Shown in pieces: positions 1-13,169 of a DNA stretch of 64,000 bases. Every line of letters starts with the position of its first letter. Positions within the stretch are counted from its first letter, which is position 1. Source of the DNA: Colletes latitarsis (lineage: Eukaryota > Arthropoda > Insecta > Hymenoptera > Colletidae); assembly GCF_051014445.1 (NCBI RefSeq), contig NC_135136.1:20788001-20852000 (forward strand), written 5' to 3'. The notes under the pieces are model-generated. The model was not told the origin of the DNA and did no database searches. It saw nothing but the letters and a program-made list of their open reading frames with translations. The translations under genes and the position numbers were made by a program.

Positions 1-2451
1 ACTTCATTACTACGTCATGCAATCCAGAAAAAGCCCAGGATCTAGCCATCAAGTATGAGAAATATGCGAAAGTAAGAGCCTGATGAGGGCAAATCCTAGA
101 CCTATCCCAGACCTAACTTGCGTTATCCTCAAAAATATTGATCGAAACCTGGTTTAATCGACTGTTTCAGTGTGGTACCACATTTCTATGTGATCCAAAC
201 CAGAAAATAACCCAGGATCTGTTCAACGAGTATGTGAAGTGTGCGAAAGTATGAGTCTGATGAGGTCAAATTCCAGACCTATCCCAGACCTAACTTGCGT
301 TATCCTCTAATATATTGATCGAAACCAGCTTTAATCGACTGTTTCAGTGTGGTACCACATTACTACGTGATCCAAACCAGAAAAAACCCAGGATCCGTTC
401 AACAAGTATTTGAAGACTGCGAAAGTATGAGTCTGATGAGTGAAAATCCCAGACCTAACCTAGACCTAACATGCGTTATCCTTTAAAATATTGATCCAAA
501 CCAGGTTTAATCGACTGTTTCAGTGTGGTACCACATTACTACGTGATCCAAACCAGAAAAAGATCCAGGATCTTGTCAACGAGAATGTGAAGTGTGCGAA
601 AGTATGAGTCTGATGAGGTCAAGTCCCAGACCTATCCCAGACCTAACTTGCGTTATCCTCTAAAATATTGATCGAAACCAGGTTTAATTGACCGTTTTAT
701 TGTGGTACCACTTTACTACGTGCTCCAAAGCAGAAAAAACGCTCGATCAGGTCAACATGCATGTTAAAACTGGGAAAGTATGAGCCTGATGAGGGCAAAT
801 CCCAGACCTATCCCAGACCTAACATGCGTTATCCTCAAAAATATTGATCGAAACCAGGTTTAATCGACTGTTTCAGTGTGGTACCACATTACTACGTGAT
901 CCAAACCAGAAAAAGATCCAGGATCTTGTCAACGAGAATGTGAAGTGTGCGAAAGTATGAGTCTGATGAGGGCTAATCCCAGACCTATCCCAGACCTAAC
1001 ATGCGTTATCCTCTAAAATATTGATCGAAACCAGGTTTAATTGACTGTTTTAGTGTGGTACCACTTTACTACGTGATCCAAAGCAAAGAAAACCCTCGAT
1101 CAGGTCAACATGCATGTTAAAACTGCGAAAGTATGACCCTGATGAGGGCAAAGCACAGACGTAACCCAGACCTAGCATGCGTTATCCTGTAAAATATTTA
1201 TCAAGACCAGGTTTAATTGATTGTTTCAGTGTGGTACCACATTACTACGTGATCCAAGCCAGAAAAAACCCAGGATCTGTTCAACAAGTATGTGAAAAAC
1301 GCGAAACTGCGAGCCTGATGAGGGCAAATCTTAGACCTAACCTTGACCTAACATGCGTTATCCTCGAAAATATTTATCCAGACCAGGTTTCATTGAATGT
1401 TTCTGTGTTGTACCACTTTACTACGTGATCCAATCCAGAAATAGCCCAGGATCTAGCCATGGAGTATGAGAAATATGCGAAAGTATGAGCCTGATGAGGG
1501 CAAATCCTAGACCTAACCCAGACCTAACATGCGGTATTCTCTAAAATATTTATCAAGACCAGGTTTAATTGAATGTTTCAGTGTGGTACCACATTACTAC
1601 GTGATCCAAACCAGAAAAAACCCAGGATCCGTTCAACAAGTATGTGAAGATTGCGAAAGTATGAGTCTGATCAGTGAAAATCTCAGGCCTTACCTAGACC
1701 TAACTTGCGTTGTCCTCTAAAATATTGATGGAAACCTGGTTTCGTTGACTGTTTCAGTGTGGTACTACATTACTACGTGATCCAAACCAGAAAAAACCCA
1801 GGATCCGTTCAACAAGTATGTGAAGAATGCGAAAGTATGAGTCTGATGAGTGAAAATCCCAGACCTAACCCAGACCTAACATGCGTTATCCTCTAAAATA
1901 TTTATCAAGACCAGGTTTAATTGAATGTTTCAATGTGGTACCACATTACTACATGATCCAAACCAGTAAAAACCCAGGATCCGTTCAACAAGTATGTGAA
2001 GAATGCGAAAGTATGTGTCTGATGAGAGAAAATCCCCGGCCTAACCCAGACCTAACTTGCGTTATCCTCAAAAATATTGATCGAAACCAGGTTTAATCGA
2101 CTGTTTCAGTGTGGTACCACATTAGTATGTGATCCAAACCAGAAAATAACCCAGGATCTAGCCATCAAGTATGAGAAATATGCGAAAGAATGAGCCTGAT
2201 GAGAGCAAATCCCAGACCTAACCTAGACCTAACATGAATTATTCTCTAAAATATTGATCGAAACCAGGTTTAATTGTTTCAGTGTGGTCCCACATTACTA
2301 CGTGATCCAAACCAGAAAAAACCCAGGATCCGTTCAACAAGTATGTGAAGAATGCGAAAGTATGAGTCTGATTAGTGTAAATCTCAGGCCTAACCTAAAC
2401 ATAACATGCGTTATCCTCAAAAATATTGATCGAAACCTGGTTTAATCGACT
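1..2451 (+). repeat. Mixed satellite monomers, left end
   Basis: This stretch holds about 14 monomers of several subfamilies with no clean higher-order period. It includes two monomers of the divergent CTCGATCAGGTCAAC type (around 741 and 1092). One monomer near 1670 carries the CTGATCAGTGAAAATCTCAG signature that becomes common at 16-26 kb. The first bases fall inside a monomer. No gene or foreign insert is seen. Confidence 0.9.
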
Positions 2452-3995
2452 GTTTCAGTGTGGTACCACATTACTACGTGATACAATCCAGAAACAGCCC
2501 AGGATCTAGCCATGAAGTATGAGAAATATGCGAAAGTATGAGCCTGATGAGGGCAAATCCTAGACCTAACCCAGACCTAACATGCGTTATCCTCTAAAAT
2601 ATTTATCAAGACCAGGTTTAATTGATTGTTTCAGTGTGGTACCACATTACTACATGATCCAAACCAGTAAAAACCCAGGATCCGTTCAACAAGTATGTGA
2701 AGAATGCGAAAGTATGTGTCTGATGAGAGAAAATCCCCGGCCTAACCCAGACCTAACATGCGTTATCCTCAAAAATATTGATCGAAACCAGGTTTAATCG
2801 ACTGTTTCAGTGTGGTACCACATTACTATGTGATCCAAACCAGAAAATAACCCAGGATCTAGCCATCAAGTATGAGAGATATGCGAAAGAATGAGCCTGA
2901 TGAGAGCAAATCCCAGACCTAACCTAGACCTAACATGCGTCATCCTCCAATGTATTGATCGAAACCAGGTTTAATTGACTGTTTCAGCGTGGTACCACAT
3001 TACTACGTGATACAATCCAGAAACAGCCCAGGATCTAGCCATGAAGTATGAGAAATATGCGAAAGTATGAGCCTGATGAGGGCAAATCCTAGACCTAACC
3101 CAGACCTAACATGCGTTATCCTCTAAAATATTTATCAAGACCAGGTTTAATTGATTGTTTCAGTGTGGTACCACATTACTACATGATCCAAACCAGTAAA
3201 AACCCAGGATCCGTTCAACAAGTTTGTGAAGAATGCGAAAGTATGTGTCTGATGAGAGAAAATCCCCGGCCTAACCCAGACCTAACATGCGTTATCCTCA
3301 AAAATATTGATCGAAACCAGGTTTAATCGACTGTTTCAGTGTGGTACCACATTACTATGTGATCCAAACCAGAAAATAACCCAGGATCTAGCCATCAAGT
3401 ATGAGAGATATGCGAAAGAATGAGCCTGATGAGAGCAAATCCCAGACCTAACCCAGACCTAACATGCGTCATCCTCCAATGTATTGATCGAAACCAGGTT
3501 TAATTGACTGTTTCAGCGTGGTACCACATTACTACGTGATACAATCCAGAAACAGCCCAGGATCTAGCCATGAAGTATGAGAAATATGCGAAAGTATGAG
3601 CCTGATGAGGGCAAATCCTAGACCTAACCCAGACCTAACATGCGTTATCCTCTAAAATATTTATCAAGACCAGGTTTAATTGATTGTTTCAGTGTGGTAC
3701 CACATTACTACATGATCCAAACCAGTAAAAACCCAGGATCCGTTCAACAAGTATGTGAAGAATGCGAAAGTATGTGTCTGATGAGAGAAAATCCCCGGCC
3801 TAACCCGGACCTAACATGCGTTATCCTCAAAAATATTGATCGAAACCAGGTTTAATCGACTGTTTCAGTGTGGTACCACATTACTATGTGATCCAAACCA
3901 GAAAATAACCCAGGATCTAGCCATCAAGTATGAGAGATATGCGAAAGAATGAGCCTGATGAGAGCAAATCCCAGACCTAACCTAGACCTAACATG
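2452..3995 (+). repeat. Three-monomer higher-order repeat, 529 bp, about 2.9 copies
   Basis: Corresponding points recur at 2582, 3111 and 3640, each 529 bp apart, which is three monomers plus 1 bp. Each unit carries in order an ATACAATCCAGAAACAGCCC monomer, an ATCCGTTCAACAAG monomer with TATGTGTCTGATGAGAGAAA, and a CATCAAGTATGAGAGATATG monomer. The third copy departs from the pattern near 3995, where CATGCGTCATCCTCC is replaced by CATGAATTATTCTC. Copies differ at only a few bases, indicating recent tandem amplification. Boundaries are approximate. Confidence 0.88.
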
Positions 3996-4934
3996 AATTA
4001 TTCTCTAAAATATTGATCGAAACCAGGTTTAATTGACTGTTTCAGTGTGGTCCCACATTACTACGTGATCCAAACCAGAAAAAACCCAGGATCCGTTCAA
4101 CAAGTATGTGAAGAATGCGAAAGTATGAGTCTGATTAGTGTAAATCCCAGGCCTAACCTAGACATAACATGCGTTATCCTCAAAAATATTGATCGAAACC
4201 TGGTTTAATCGACTGTTTCAGTGTGGTACCACATTACTATGTGATCCAAACCAGAAAATAACCCAGGATCTGTTCAACGAGTATGTGAAAAACGCGAAAG
4301 TATGAGCCTGATGTGGGCAAATCCCAGACATATCCCAGACCTAACTTGCGTTGTCCTCTAAGATATTGATGGAAAGCAGGTTTAATTGACAGTTTCAGTG
4401 TTGTACTTCATTACTACGTGATGCAATCCAGAAAAAGCCCAGTATCTAACCATCAAGTATGAGAAATATGCGAAAGAATGAGCCTCATGAGAGCAAATCC
4501 CAGACCTAACCTAGACCTAACATGAATTATTCTCTAAAATATTGATCGAGACCAGGTTTAATCGACTGTTTCAGTGTGGTACCACATTACTACGTGATCC
4601 AAACCAGAAAAAACCGAGGATCAGTTCAACAAGTATGTGAAGAATGCGAAAGTATGAGTCTGATGAGTGAAAATCCCAGGGCTAACATAGACCTAACATG
4701 CGTTATCCTCTATGATATTGATCGAAACCAGGTTTAATCGACTGTTTCAGTGTGGTACCACATTACTACGTGATCCAAACCAGAAAAAACCCAGGATCAG
4801 TTCAACAAGTATGTGAAGAATGCGAAAGTATGAGTCTGATGAGTGAAAATCCCAGGGCTAACATAGACCTAACATGCGTTATCCTCTAAAATATTGATCG
4901 AAACCAGGTTTAATTGACTGTTTTAGTGTGGTAC
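3996..4934 (+). repeat. Mixed satellite monomers between higher-order repeats
   Basis: About five monomers connect the 529-bp and 2816-bp repeats. Two adjacent monomers (around 4550-4880) are nearly identical ATCAGTTCAACAAG types with CCCAGGGCTAACATAGACC, a small local duplication. Nothing other than satellite is visible. Confidence 0.85.
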
Positions 4935-5753
4935 CACTTTACTACGTGATCCAAAGCAATGAAAACCCTCGATCAGGTCAACATGCATGTTAAAACTGCG
5001 AAAGTATGACCCTGATGAGGGCAAATCACAGACGTAACCCAGACCTAACATGCGTTATCCTCTAAAATATTGATCGAAACCAGGTTTAATTGACTGTTTT
5101 AGTGTGGTACCACTTTACTACGTGATCCAAAGCAATGAAAACCCTCGATCAGGTCAACATGCATGTTAAAACTGCGAAAGTATGACCCTGATGAGGGCAA
5201 ATCACAGACGTAACCCAGACCTAACATGCGTTATCCTCTAAAATATTTATCAAGACCAGATTTAATTGAATGTTTCAGTGTGGTACCACATTACTACGTG
5301 ATGCAAGCCAGAAAAAACCCAGGATCTGTTCAACAAGTATGTGAAAAACGCGAAACTGTGAGCCTGATGAGGGCAAATCTTAGACCTAACATTGACCTAA
5401 CATGCGTTATCCTTGAAAATATTTATCCAGACCAGGTTTCATTGAATGTTTCTGTGTGGTACCACTTTACTACGTGATCCAATCCAGAAATAGCCCAGGA
5501 TCTAGCCATCGAGTATGAGAAATATGCGAAAGTATGAGCCTGATGAGGGCAAATCCTAGACCTAACCCAGACCTAACATGCGGTATTCTCTAAAATATTT
5601 ATCAAGACCAGGTTTAATTGAATGTTTCAGTGTGGTACCACATTACTACGTGATCCAAACCAGAAAAAACCCAGGATCCGTTCAACAAGTATGTGAAGAT
5701 TGCGAAAGTATGAGTCTGATGAGTGAAAATCCCAGACCTTACCCAGACCTAAC

Positions 5754-5929
5754 ATGCGTTATCCTCCAAAATATTTATCAAGACCAGGTTTAATTGAATG
5801 TTTCAGTGTGGTACCACATTACTACGTGATCCAAACCAGTAAAAACCCAGGATCCGTTCAACAAGTATGTGAAGAATGCGAAAGTATGTGTCTGATGAGA
5901 GAAATTCCCCGGCCTAACCCAGACCTAAC
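5754..5929 (+). repeat. Representative 176-bp monomer with landmarks
   Basis: This monomer is given as a reference unit, starting at ATGCGTTATCC. In order it holds the AT-rich AAAATATTTATC stretch, ACCAGGTTTAAT, the palindrome TGTGGTACCACA (5807-5818, with a KpnI site at its centre), TACGTGATCC, a short A run, a BamHI site GGATCC (5850-5855), GTTCAACAAGTATGTG, GCGAAAGTATG, and the repeated CCTAAC/ACCTAAC motif before the next ATGCG. G+C counted by hand is 72 of 176. Since 176 is not a multiple of 3, the reading frame shifts at every monomer boundary, which argues against translation through the array. Confidence 0.95.
5807..5818. promoter_or_regulatory. Conserved 12-bp palindrome TGTGGTACCACA (example)
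   Basis: TGTGGTACCACA equals its own reverse complement. It recurs once in most monomers of the window and is usually intact. Common variants are GGTCCCAC, GGTACTAC and GTGCTACCAC. Its perfect dyad symmetry and retention in otherwise different subfamilies would suit a dimeric DNA-binding protein site or a cruciform. It could equally be neutral sequence kept by homogenisation. No binding protein is identified. Confidence 0.5.
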
Positions 5930-7750
5930 ATGCGTTATCCTCTAAAATATTTATCAAGACCAGGTTTAATTGAATGTTTCAGTGTGGTACCACATTACTA
6001 CGTGATCCAAACCAGTAAAAACCCAGGATCCGTTCAACAAGTATGTGAAGAATGCGAAAGTATGTGTCTGATGAGAGAAATTCCCCGGCCTAACCCAGAC
6101 CTAACATGCGTTATCCTCTAAAATATTGATCGAAACCAGGCTTAATTGACTCTTTCAGTGTGGTACCACATTACTACGTGATCCAATCCAGAAATAGCCC
6201 AGGATCTAGCCATGAAGTATGAGAAATATGCGAAAGTATGAGCCTGACGAGGGCACATCCTAGACCTAACCCAGACCTAACATGCGTTATCCTCTAAAAT
6301 ATTTATCAAGACCAGGTTTAATTGATTGTTTCAGTGTGGTCCCACATTACTACGTGATCCAAACCAGAAAAAACCCAGGATCCGTTCAACATGTATGTGA
6401 AGAATGCGAAAGTATGAGTCTGATGAGGGCAAATCCTAGACCTAACCCAAACCTAACATGCGTTATCCTCTAAAATATTTCACAAGACCAGGTTTAATTG
6501 AATGTTTCAGTGTGGTACCACATTACTACGTTATCCAAAGCAAAGAAACCCCTCGATCAGGTCAACATGCATGTTAAAACTGCGAAAGTATGACCCTGAT
6601 GAGGGCAAATCACAGACGTAACCCAGACCTAGCATGCGTTATCCTGTAAAATATTTATCAAGACCAGGTTTAATTGAATGTTTCAGTGTGGTACCACATT
6701 ACTACGTGATCCAAGCCAGAAAAAACCCAGGATCTGTTCAACAAGTATGTGAAAAACGCGAAACTGTGAGACTGATGAGGGCAAATCTTAGACCTAACCT
6801 TGACCTAACATGCGTTATCCTCGAAAATATTTATCCAGACCAGGTTTCATTGAATGTTTCTGTGTGGTACCACTTTACTACGTGATCCAATCCAGAAATA
6901 GCCCAGGATCTAGCCATGGAGTATGAGAAATATGCGAAAGTATGAGCCTGATGAGGGCAAATCCTAGACCTAACCCAGACCTAACATGCGTTATTCTCTA
7001 AAATATTTATCAAGACCAGGTTTAATTGAATGTTTCAGTGTGGTACCACATTACTATGTGATCCAAACCAGAAAAAACCCAGGATCCGTTCAACAAGTAT
7101 GTGAAGAATGCGAAAGTATGAGTCTGATGAGGGCAAATCCTAGACCTAACCCAAACCTAACATGCGTTATCCTCTGATATATTTATCAAGACCAGGTTTA
7201 ATTGAATGTTTCAGTGTGGTACCACATTACTACGTGATACAATCCTGAAAAAGCCCAGGATCTAGCCATCAAGTTTGAGAAATATGCGAAAGAATGAGCC
7301 TGATGAGGGCAAGTCCTAGACCTAATCCAGACCTAGCATGTGTTATCCTCTAAGATATTGATGGCAACCAGGTTTAATGGACTGTTTCAGTGTGGTACCA
7401 CACTACTACGTGATCCAAACCAGAAAAAACCCTGGATCTGTTCAACAAGTATGTGAAAAACGCGAAAGTATGAGTCTGATGAGGTCAAATCCCAGACCTA
7501 TCCCAGACTTAACTTGCGTTATCCTCTAAAATAGTGATCGAAACCAGGTTTAATCGACTGTTTCAGCGTGGTACCACATTACTACGTGATACAATCCAGA
7601 AACAGTCCAGGATCTAGCCATGAAGTATGAGAAATCTGCGAAAGAATGAGCCTGATGAGAGCAAATCCTAGACCTAACCCTAACCTAACATGCGTTATCC
7701 TCTAAAATATTTATCAAGACCAGGTTTAATTGAATGTTTCAGTGTGGTAC

Positions 7751-10566
7751 CACTTTACTACGTGATCCAAAGCAATGAAAACCCTCGATCAGGTCAACAT
7801 GCATGTTAAAACTGCGAAAGTATGACCCTGATGAGGGCAAATCACAGACGTAACCCAGACCTAACATGCGTTATCCTCTAAAATATTGATCGAAACCAGG
7901 TTTAATTGACTGTTTTAGTGTGGTACCACTTTACTACGTGATCCAAAGCAATGAAAACCCTCGATCAGGTCAACATGCATGTTAAAACTGCGAAAGTATG
8001 ACCCTGATGAGGGCAAATCACAGACGTAACCCAGACCTAACATGCGTTATCCTCTAAAATATTTATCAAGACCAGATTTAATTGAATGTTTCAGTGTGGT
8101 ACCACATTACTACGTGATGCAAGCCAGAAAAAACCCAGGATCTGTTCAACAAGTATGTGAAAAACGCGAAACTGTGAGCCTGATGAGGGCAAATCTTAGA
8201 CCTAACCTTGACCTAACATGCGTTATCCTTGAAAATATTTATCCAGACCAGGTTTCATTGAATGTTTCTGTGTGGTACCACTTTACTACGTGATCCAATC
8301 CAGAAATAGCCCAGGATCTAGCCATCGAGTATGAGAAATATGCGAAAGTATGAGCCTGATGAGGGCAAATCCTAGACCTAACCCAGACCTAACATGCGGT
8401 ATTCTCTAAAATATTTATCAAGACCAGGTTTAATTGAATGTTTCAGTGTGGTACCACATTACTACGTGATCCAAACCAGAAAAAACCCAGGATCCGTTCA
8501 ACAAGTATGTGAAGATTGCGAAAGTATGAGTCTGATGAGTGAAAATCCCAGACCTTACCCAGACCTAACATGCGTTATCCTCCAAAATATTTATCAAGAC
8601 CAGGTTTAATTGAATGTTTCAGTGTGGTACCACATTACTACGTGATCCAAACCAGTAAAAACCCAGGATCCGTTCAACAAGTATGTGAAGAATGCGAAAG
8701 TATGTGTCTGATGAGAGAAATTCCCCGGCCTAACCCAGACCTAACATGCGTTATCCTCTAAAATATTTATCAAGACCAGGTTTAATTGAATGTTTCAGTG
8801 TGGTACCCCATTACTACGTGATCCAAACCAGTAAAAACCCAGGATCCGTTCAACAAGTATGTGAAGAATGCGAAAGTATGTGTCTGATGAGAGAAATTCC
8901 CCGGCCTAACCCAGACCTAACATGCGTTATCCTCTAAAATATTGATCGAAACCAGGCTTAATTGACTCTTTCAGTGTGGTACCACATTACTACGTGATCC
9001 AATCCAGAAATAGCCCAGGATCTAGCCATGAAGTATGAGAAATATGCGAAAGTATGAGCCTGACGAGGGCACATCCTAGACCTAACCCAGACCTAACATG
9101 CGTTATCCTCTAAAATATTTATCAAGACCAGGTTTAATTGATTGTTTCAGTGTGGTCCCACATTACTACGTGATCCAAACCAGAAAAAACCCAGGATCCG
9201 TTCAACATGTATGTGAAGAATGCGAAAGTATGAGTCTGATGAGGGCAAATCCTAGACCTAACCCAAACCTAACATGCGTTATCCTCTAAAATATTTCACA
9301 AGACCAGGTTTAATTGAATGTTTCAGTGTGGTACCACATTACTACGTTATCCAAAGCAAAGAAAACCCTCGATCAGGTCAACATGCATGTTAAAACTGCG
9401 AAAGTATGACCCTGATGAGGGCAAATCACAGACGTAACCCAGACCTAGCATGCGTTATCCTGTAAAATATTTATCAAGACCAGGTTTAATTGAATGTTTC
9501 AGTGTGGTACCACATTACTACGTGATCCAAGCCAGAAAAAACCCAGGATCTGTTCAACAAGTATGTGAAAAACGCGAAACTGTGAGACTGATGAGGGCAA
9601 ATCTTAGACCTAACCTTGACCTAACATGCGTTATCCTCGAAAATATTTATCCAGACCAGGTTTCATTGAATGTTTCTGTGTGGTACCACTTTACTACGTG
9701 ATCCAATCCAGAAATAGCCCAGGATCTAGCCATGGAGTATGAGAAATATGCGAAAGTATGAGCCTGATGAGGGCAAATCCTAGACCTAACCCAGACCTAA
9801 CATGCGTTATTCTCTAAAATATTTATCAAGACCAGGTTTAATTGAATGTTTCAGTGTGGTACCACATTACTATGTGATCCAAACCAGAAAAAACCCAGGA
9901 TCCGTTCAACAAGTATGTGAAGAATGCGAAAGTATGAGTCTGATGAGGGCAAATCCTAGACCTAACCCAAACCTAACATGCGTTATCCTCTGATATATTT
10001 ATCAAGACCAGGTTTAATTGAATGTTTCAGTGTGGTACCACATTACTACGTGATACAATCCTGAAAAAGCCCAGGATCTAGCCATCAAGTTTGAGAAATA
10101 TGCGAAAGAATGAGCCTGATGAGGGCAAGTCCTAGACCTAATCCAGACCTAGCATGTGTTATCCTCTAAGATATTGATGGCAACCAGGTTTAATGGACTG
10201 TTTCAGTGTGGTACCACACTACTACGTGATCCAAACCAGAAAAAACCCTGGATCTGTTCAACAAGTATGTGAAAAACGCGAAAGTATGAGTCTGATGAGG
10301 TCAAATCCCAGACCTATCCCAGACTTAACTTGCGTTATCCTCTAAAATAGTGATCGAAACCAGGTTTAATCGACTGTTTCAGCGTGGTACCACATTACTA
10401 CGTGATACAATCCAGAAACAGTCCAGGATCTAGCCATGAAGTATGTGAAATCTGCGAAAGAATGAGCCTGATGAGAGCAAATCCTAGACCTAACCCTAAC
10501 CTAACATGCGTTATCCTCTAAAATATTTATCAAGACCAGGTTTAATTGAATGTTTCAGTGTGGTAC
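7751..10566 (+). repeat. 16-monomer higher-order repeat (2816 bp), copy 2
   Basis: This is the tandem partner of 4935-7750, with the same order of 16 monomers. Private changes include GTACCCCATT near 8806 (copy 1 has GTACCACATT) and TATGTGAAAT near 10442 (copy 1 has TATGAGAAAT). Similarity to copy 1 ends near 10566, where the sequence continues with an ATACAATCCAGAAAAAGCCC monomer instead of CTCGATCAGG. Identity is high enough that a very recent duplication, or an assembly duplication, should be considered. Confidence 0.92.
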
Positions 10567-11407
10567 CACATTACTACGTGATACAATCCAGAAAAAGCCC
10601 AGGATCTAGCCATGAAGTATGAGAAATATGCGAAAGAATGAGCCTGATGAGAGCAAATCCCAGACCTAACCTAGACCTAACATGAATTATTCTCTAAAAT
10701 ATTGATCGAAACCAGGTTTAATCGACTGTTTCAGTGTGGTACCACATTACTACGTGATCCAAACCAGAAAAAAACCAGGATCCGTTCAACAAGTATGTGA
10801 AGAATGCGAAAGAATGAGTCTGATGAGTGAAAATCCCAGACCTAACCTAGACCTAACATGCGTTATCCTCTAAAATATTGATCGAAACCTGGTTTAATTG
10901 ACTGTTTCAGTGATGGTACCACATTACTACGTGATCCAAACCAGAAAATAACCCAGGATCTGTTCAAGGAGTATGTGAAGTGTGCGAAAGTATGAGTCTG
11001 ATGAGGTCAAATCCCAGACCTATCCCAGACCTAACTTGCGTTATCCTCTAAAATATGGATCGAAACCAGGTTTAATCGACTGTTTCAGTGTGGTACCACA
11101 TTACTACGTGATCGAAACCAGAAAAAACCCAGGATCAGTTCAACAAGTACGTGAAAAACGCGAAAGTATGAGCCCGATTAGGGCGATTCCCAGACCTATC
11201 CCAGACCTAACATGCGTTATCCTCTAAAATATTTATCGAAACCAGGATTAATTGACTATTTCAGCGTGGTACCACATTACTACGTGATACAATCCAGAAA
11301 CAGCCCAGGATCTAGCCATGAAGTATGAGAAATATGCGAAAGTATGAGCCCGATGAGGGCAAATCCTAGACCTAACCCAAACCTAACATGCGTTATCCTC
11401 TAAAATA
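10567..11407 (+). repeat. Mixed satellite monomers
   Basis: About five monomers link the 2816-bp and 1762-bp repeats. A two-base insertion interrupts the palindrome context near 10910 (CAGTGATGGTACC). No gene or insert is seen. Confidence 0.85.
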
Positions 11408-13169
11408 TTTATCAAGACCAGGTTTAATTGAATGTTTCAGTGTGGTACCACATTACTACGTGATCCAATCCAGAAATAGCCCAGGATCTAGCCATGAAGT
11501 ATGAGAAATATGCGAAAGTATGAGCCTGACGAGAGCAAATCCTAGACCTAACCCAGACCTAACATGCGTTATCCTGAAAAGTATTGATCGAAACCTGGTT
11601 TAATCGACTGTTTCAGTGTGGTACCACATTACAATGTGATCCAAACCAGAAAATAACCCAGGATCTGTTCAATGAGTATGTGAAGTGTGCGAAAGTATGA
11701 GTCTGATGAGGGCAAATCCCAGACCTATCCCAGACCTAACATGCGCTATCCTCTAAAATATTTATCAAGACCAGGTTTAATTGATTGTTTCAGTGTGGTC
11801 CCACATTACTACGTGATCCAATCCAGAAAAAGCCCAGGATCTAGCCATCAAGTATCAGTAATATGCGAAAGAATGAGCCTGATGAAAGTAAATCCCAGAC
11901 CTAACCTAGACCTAACATGAATTATTCTCTAAAATATTGATCGAAACCAGGTTTAATTGACTGTTTCAGTGTGGTACCACATTACTACGTGATACAATCC
12001 AGAAACAGCCCAGGATCTAGCCATGAAGTATGAGAAATATGCGAAAGTATGAGCCTGATGAGGGCAAATCCTAGACCTAACCCAGACCTTACATGAATTA
12101 TTCTCTAAAATATTGATCGAAACCAGGTTTAATTGACTGTTTCAGTGTGGTCCCACATTACTTCGTGATCCAATCCAGAAAAAACCCAGGATCCGTTCAA
12201 CAAGTATGTGAAGAATGCGAAAGTATGAGCCTGATGAGTGAAAATCCCAGGCCTAACCTAGACCTAACATGGGTTATCCTCTAAAATATTGATCGAAACC
12301 TGGTTTAATCGACTGTTTCAGTGTGGTACCACATTACTATGTGATCCAAACCAGAAAATAACACAGGATCTGTTCAAGGAGTATGTGAAGTGTGCGAAAG
12401 TATGAGTCTGATGAGGTCAAATCCCATACCTATCCCAGACCTAACTTGCGTTATCCTCTAAAATATTCATCGAAACCAGGTTTAATCGACTGTTTCAGTG
12501 TGGTACCACATTACTACGTGATCCAAACCAGAAAAAACCCAGGATCCGTTCAACAAGTGTGTGAAGAATGCGAAAGTATGAGCCTGATGAGTGAAAATCC
12601 CAGGCCTAACCTAGACCTAACATGGGTTATCCTCTAAAATATTGATCGAAACCTGGTTTAATCGACTGTTTCTGTGTGGTACCACTTTACTACGCGATCC
12701 TTAGCAGAAAAAACCCTCGATCAGGTCAACATGTATGTTAAAACTGCGAAAGGATGCCCCTGATGAGGGCAAATCCCAGGCCTAACCTAGACCAAACATG
12801 CGTTGTCCTCTAAAATATTGATGGAAACCAGGTTTAATTGACTGTTTCAGTGTTGTACTTCATTACTACGTGATGCACTCCAGAAAAAGCCCAGGATCTA
12901 TCCATCAAGTATGAGAAATATGCGAAAGAATGAGCCTGATGAGAGCAAATCCCAGACCTAACCTAGACCTAACATGAATTATTCTCTAAAATATTTATCA
13001 AAACCAGGTTTAATTGACTGTTTCAGTGTGGTACCACATTACTACGTGATGCAATCCAGAAATAGCCCAGGATCTAGCCATGAAGTATGAGAAATATGCG
13101 AAAGTATGAGCCTGATGAGGGCAAATCCTAGACCTAACCCAGACCTAACATGCGTTATCCTCTAAAATA
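11408..13169 (+). repeat. 10-monomer higher-order repeat (1762 bp), copy 1
   Basis: Points recur 1762 bp apart: 11687/13449 and 12392/14154. The unit includes a CATCAAGTATCAGTAATATG monomer, a CATGAATTATTCTC junction, a GTTCAAGGAGTATGTG monomer and one CTCGATCAGGTCAAC monomer (12713). Differences from copy 2 are few, such as TGCGCTATC near 11743 against TGCGTTATC, and CGATCCTTAGCAG near 12697 against CGATCCAAAGCAG. The left edge is soft because flanking monomers are similar. Confidence 0.88.

Larger units (their letters stand above)
4935..7750 (+). repeat. 16-monomer higher-order repeat (2816 bp), copy 1
   Basis: Corresponding points in this block and the next are offset by exactly 2816 bp, which is 16 x 176: 5226/8042, 5578/8394, 5754/8570, 6282/9098, 6634/9450 and 6986/9802. 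The unit contains three CTCGATCAGGTCAAC monomers (4966, 5141, 6549), two adjacent near-identical monomers starting at 5754 and 5930, and a CAACATGTATGTG monomer. Only about five differences from copy 2 were noticed by eye, for example 5393 and 6549. The left boundary is placed where the sequence before the first CTCGATCAGG monomer stops matching copy 2. Confidence 0.92.

Noticed and set aside
1177..1428. Open frames of 63-83 codons recurring on the + strand, all encoding variants of the same peptide
   Set aside because: They start at the same ATG of the satellite unit and end at the same TAA (CTCTAAAAT) or run into the next monomer. The 176-bp period shifts frame at each boundary, no ribosome-binding or splice context is consistent, and sequence changes do not respect codons.
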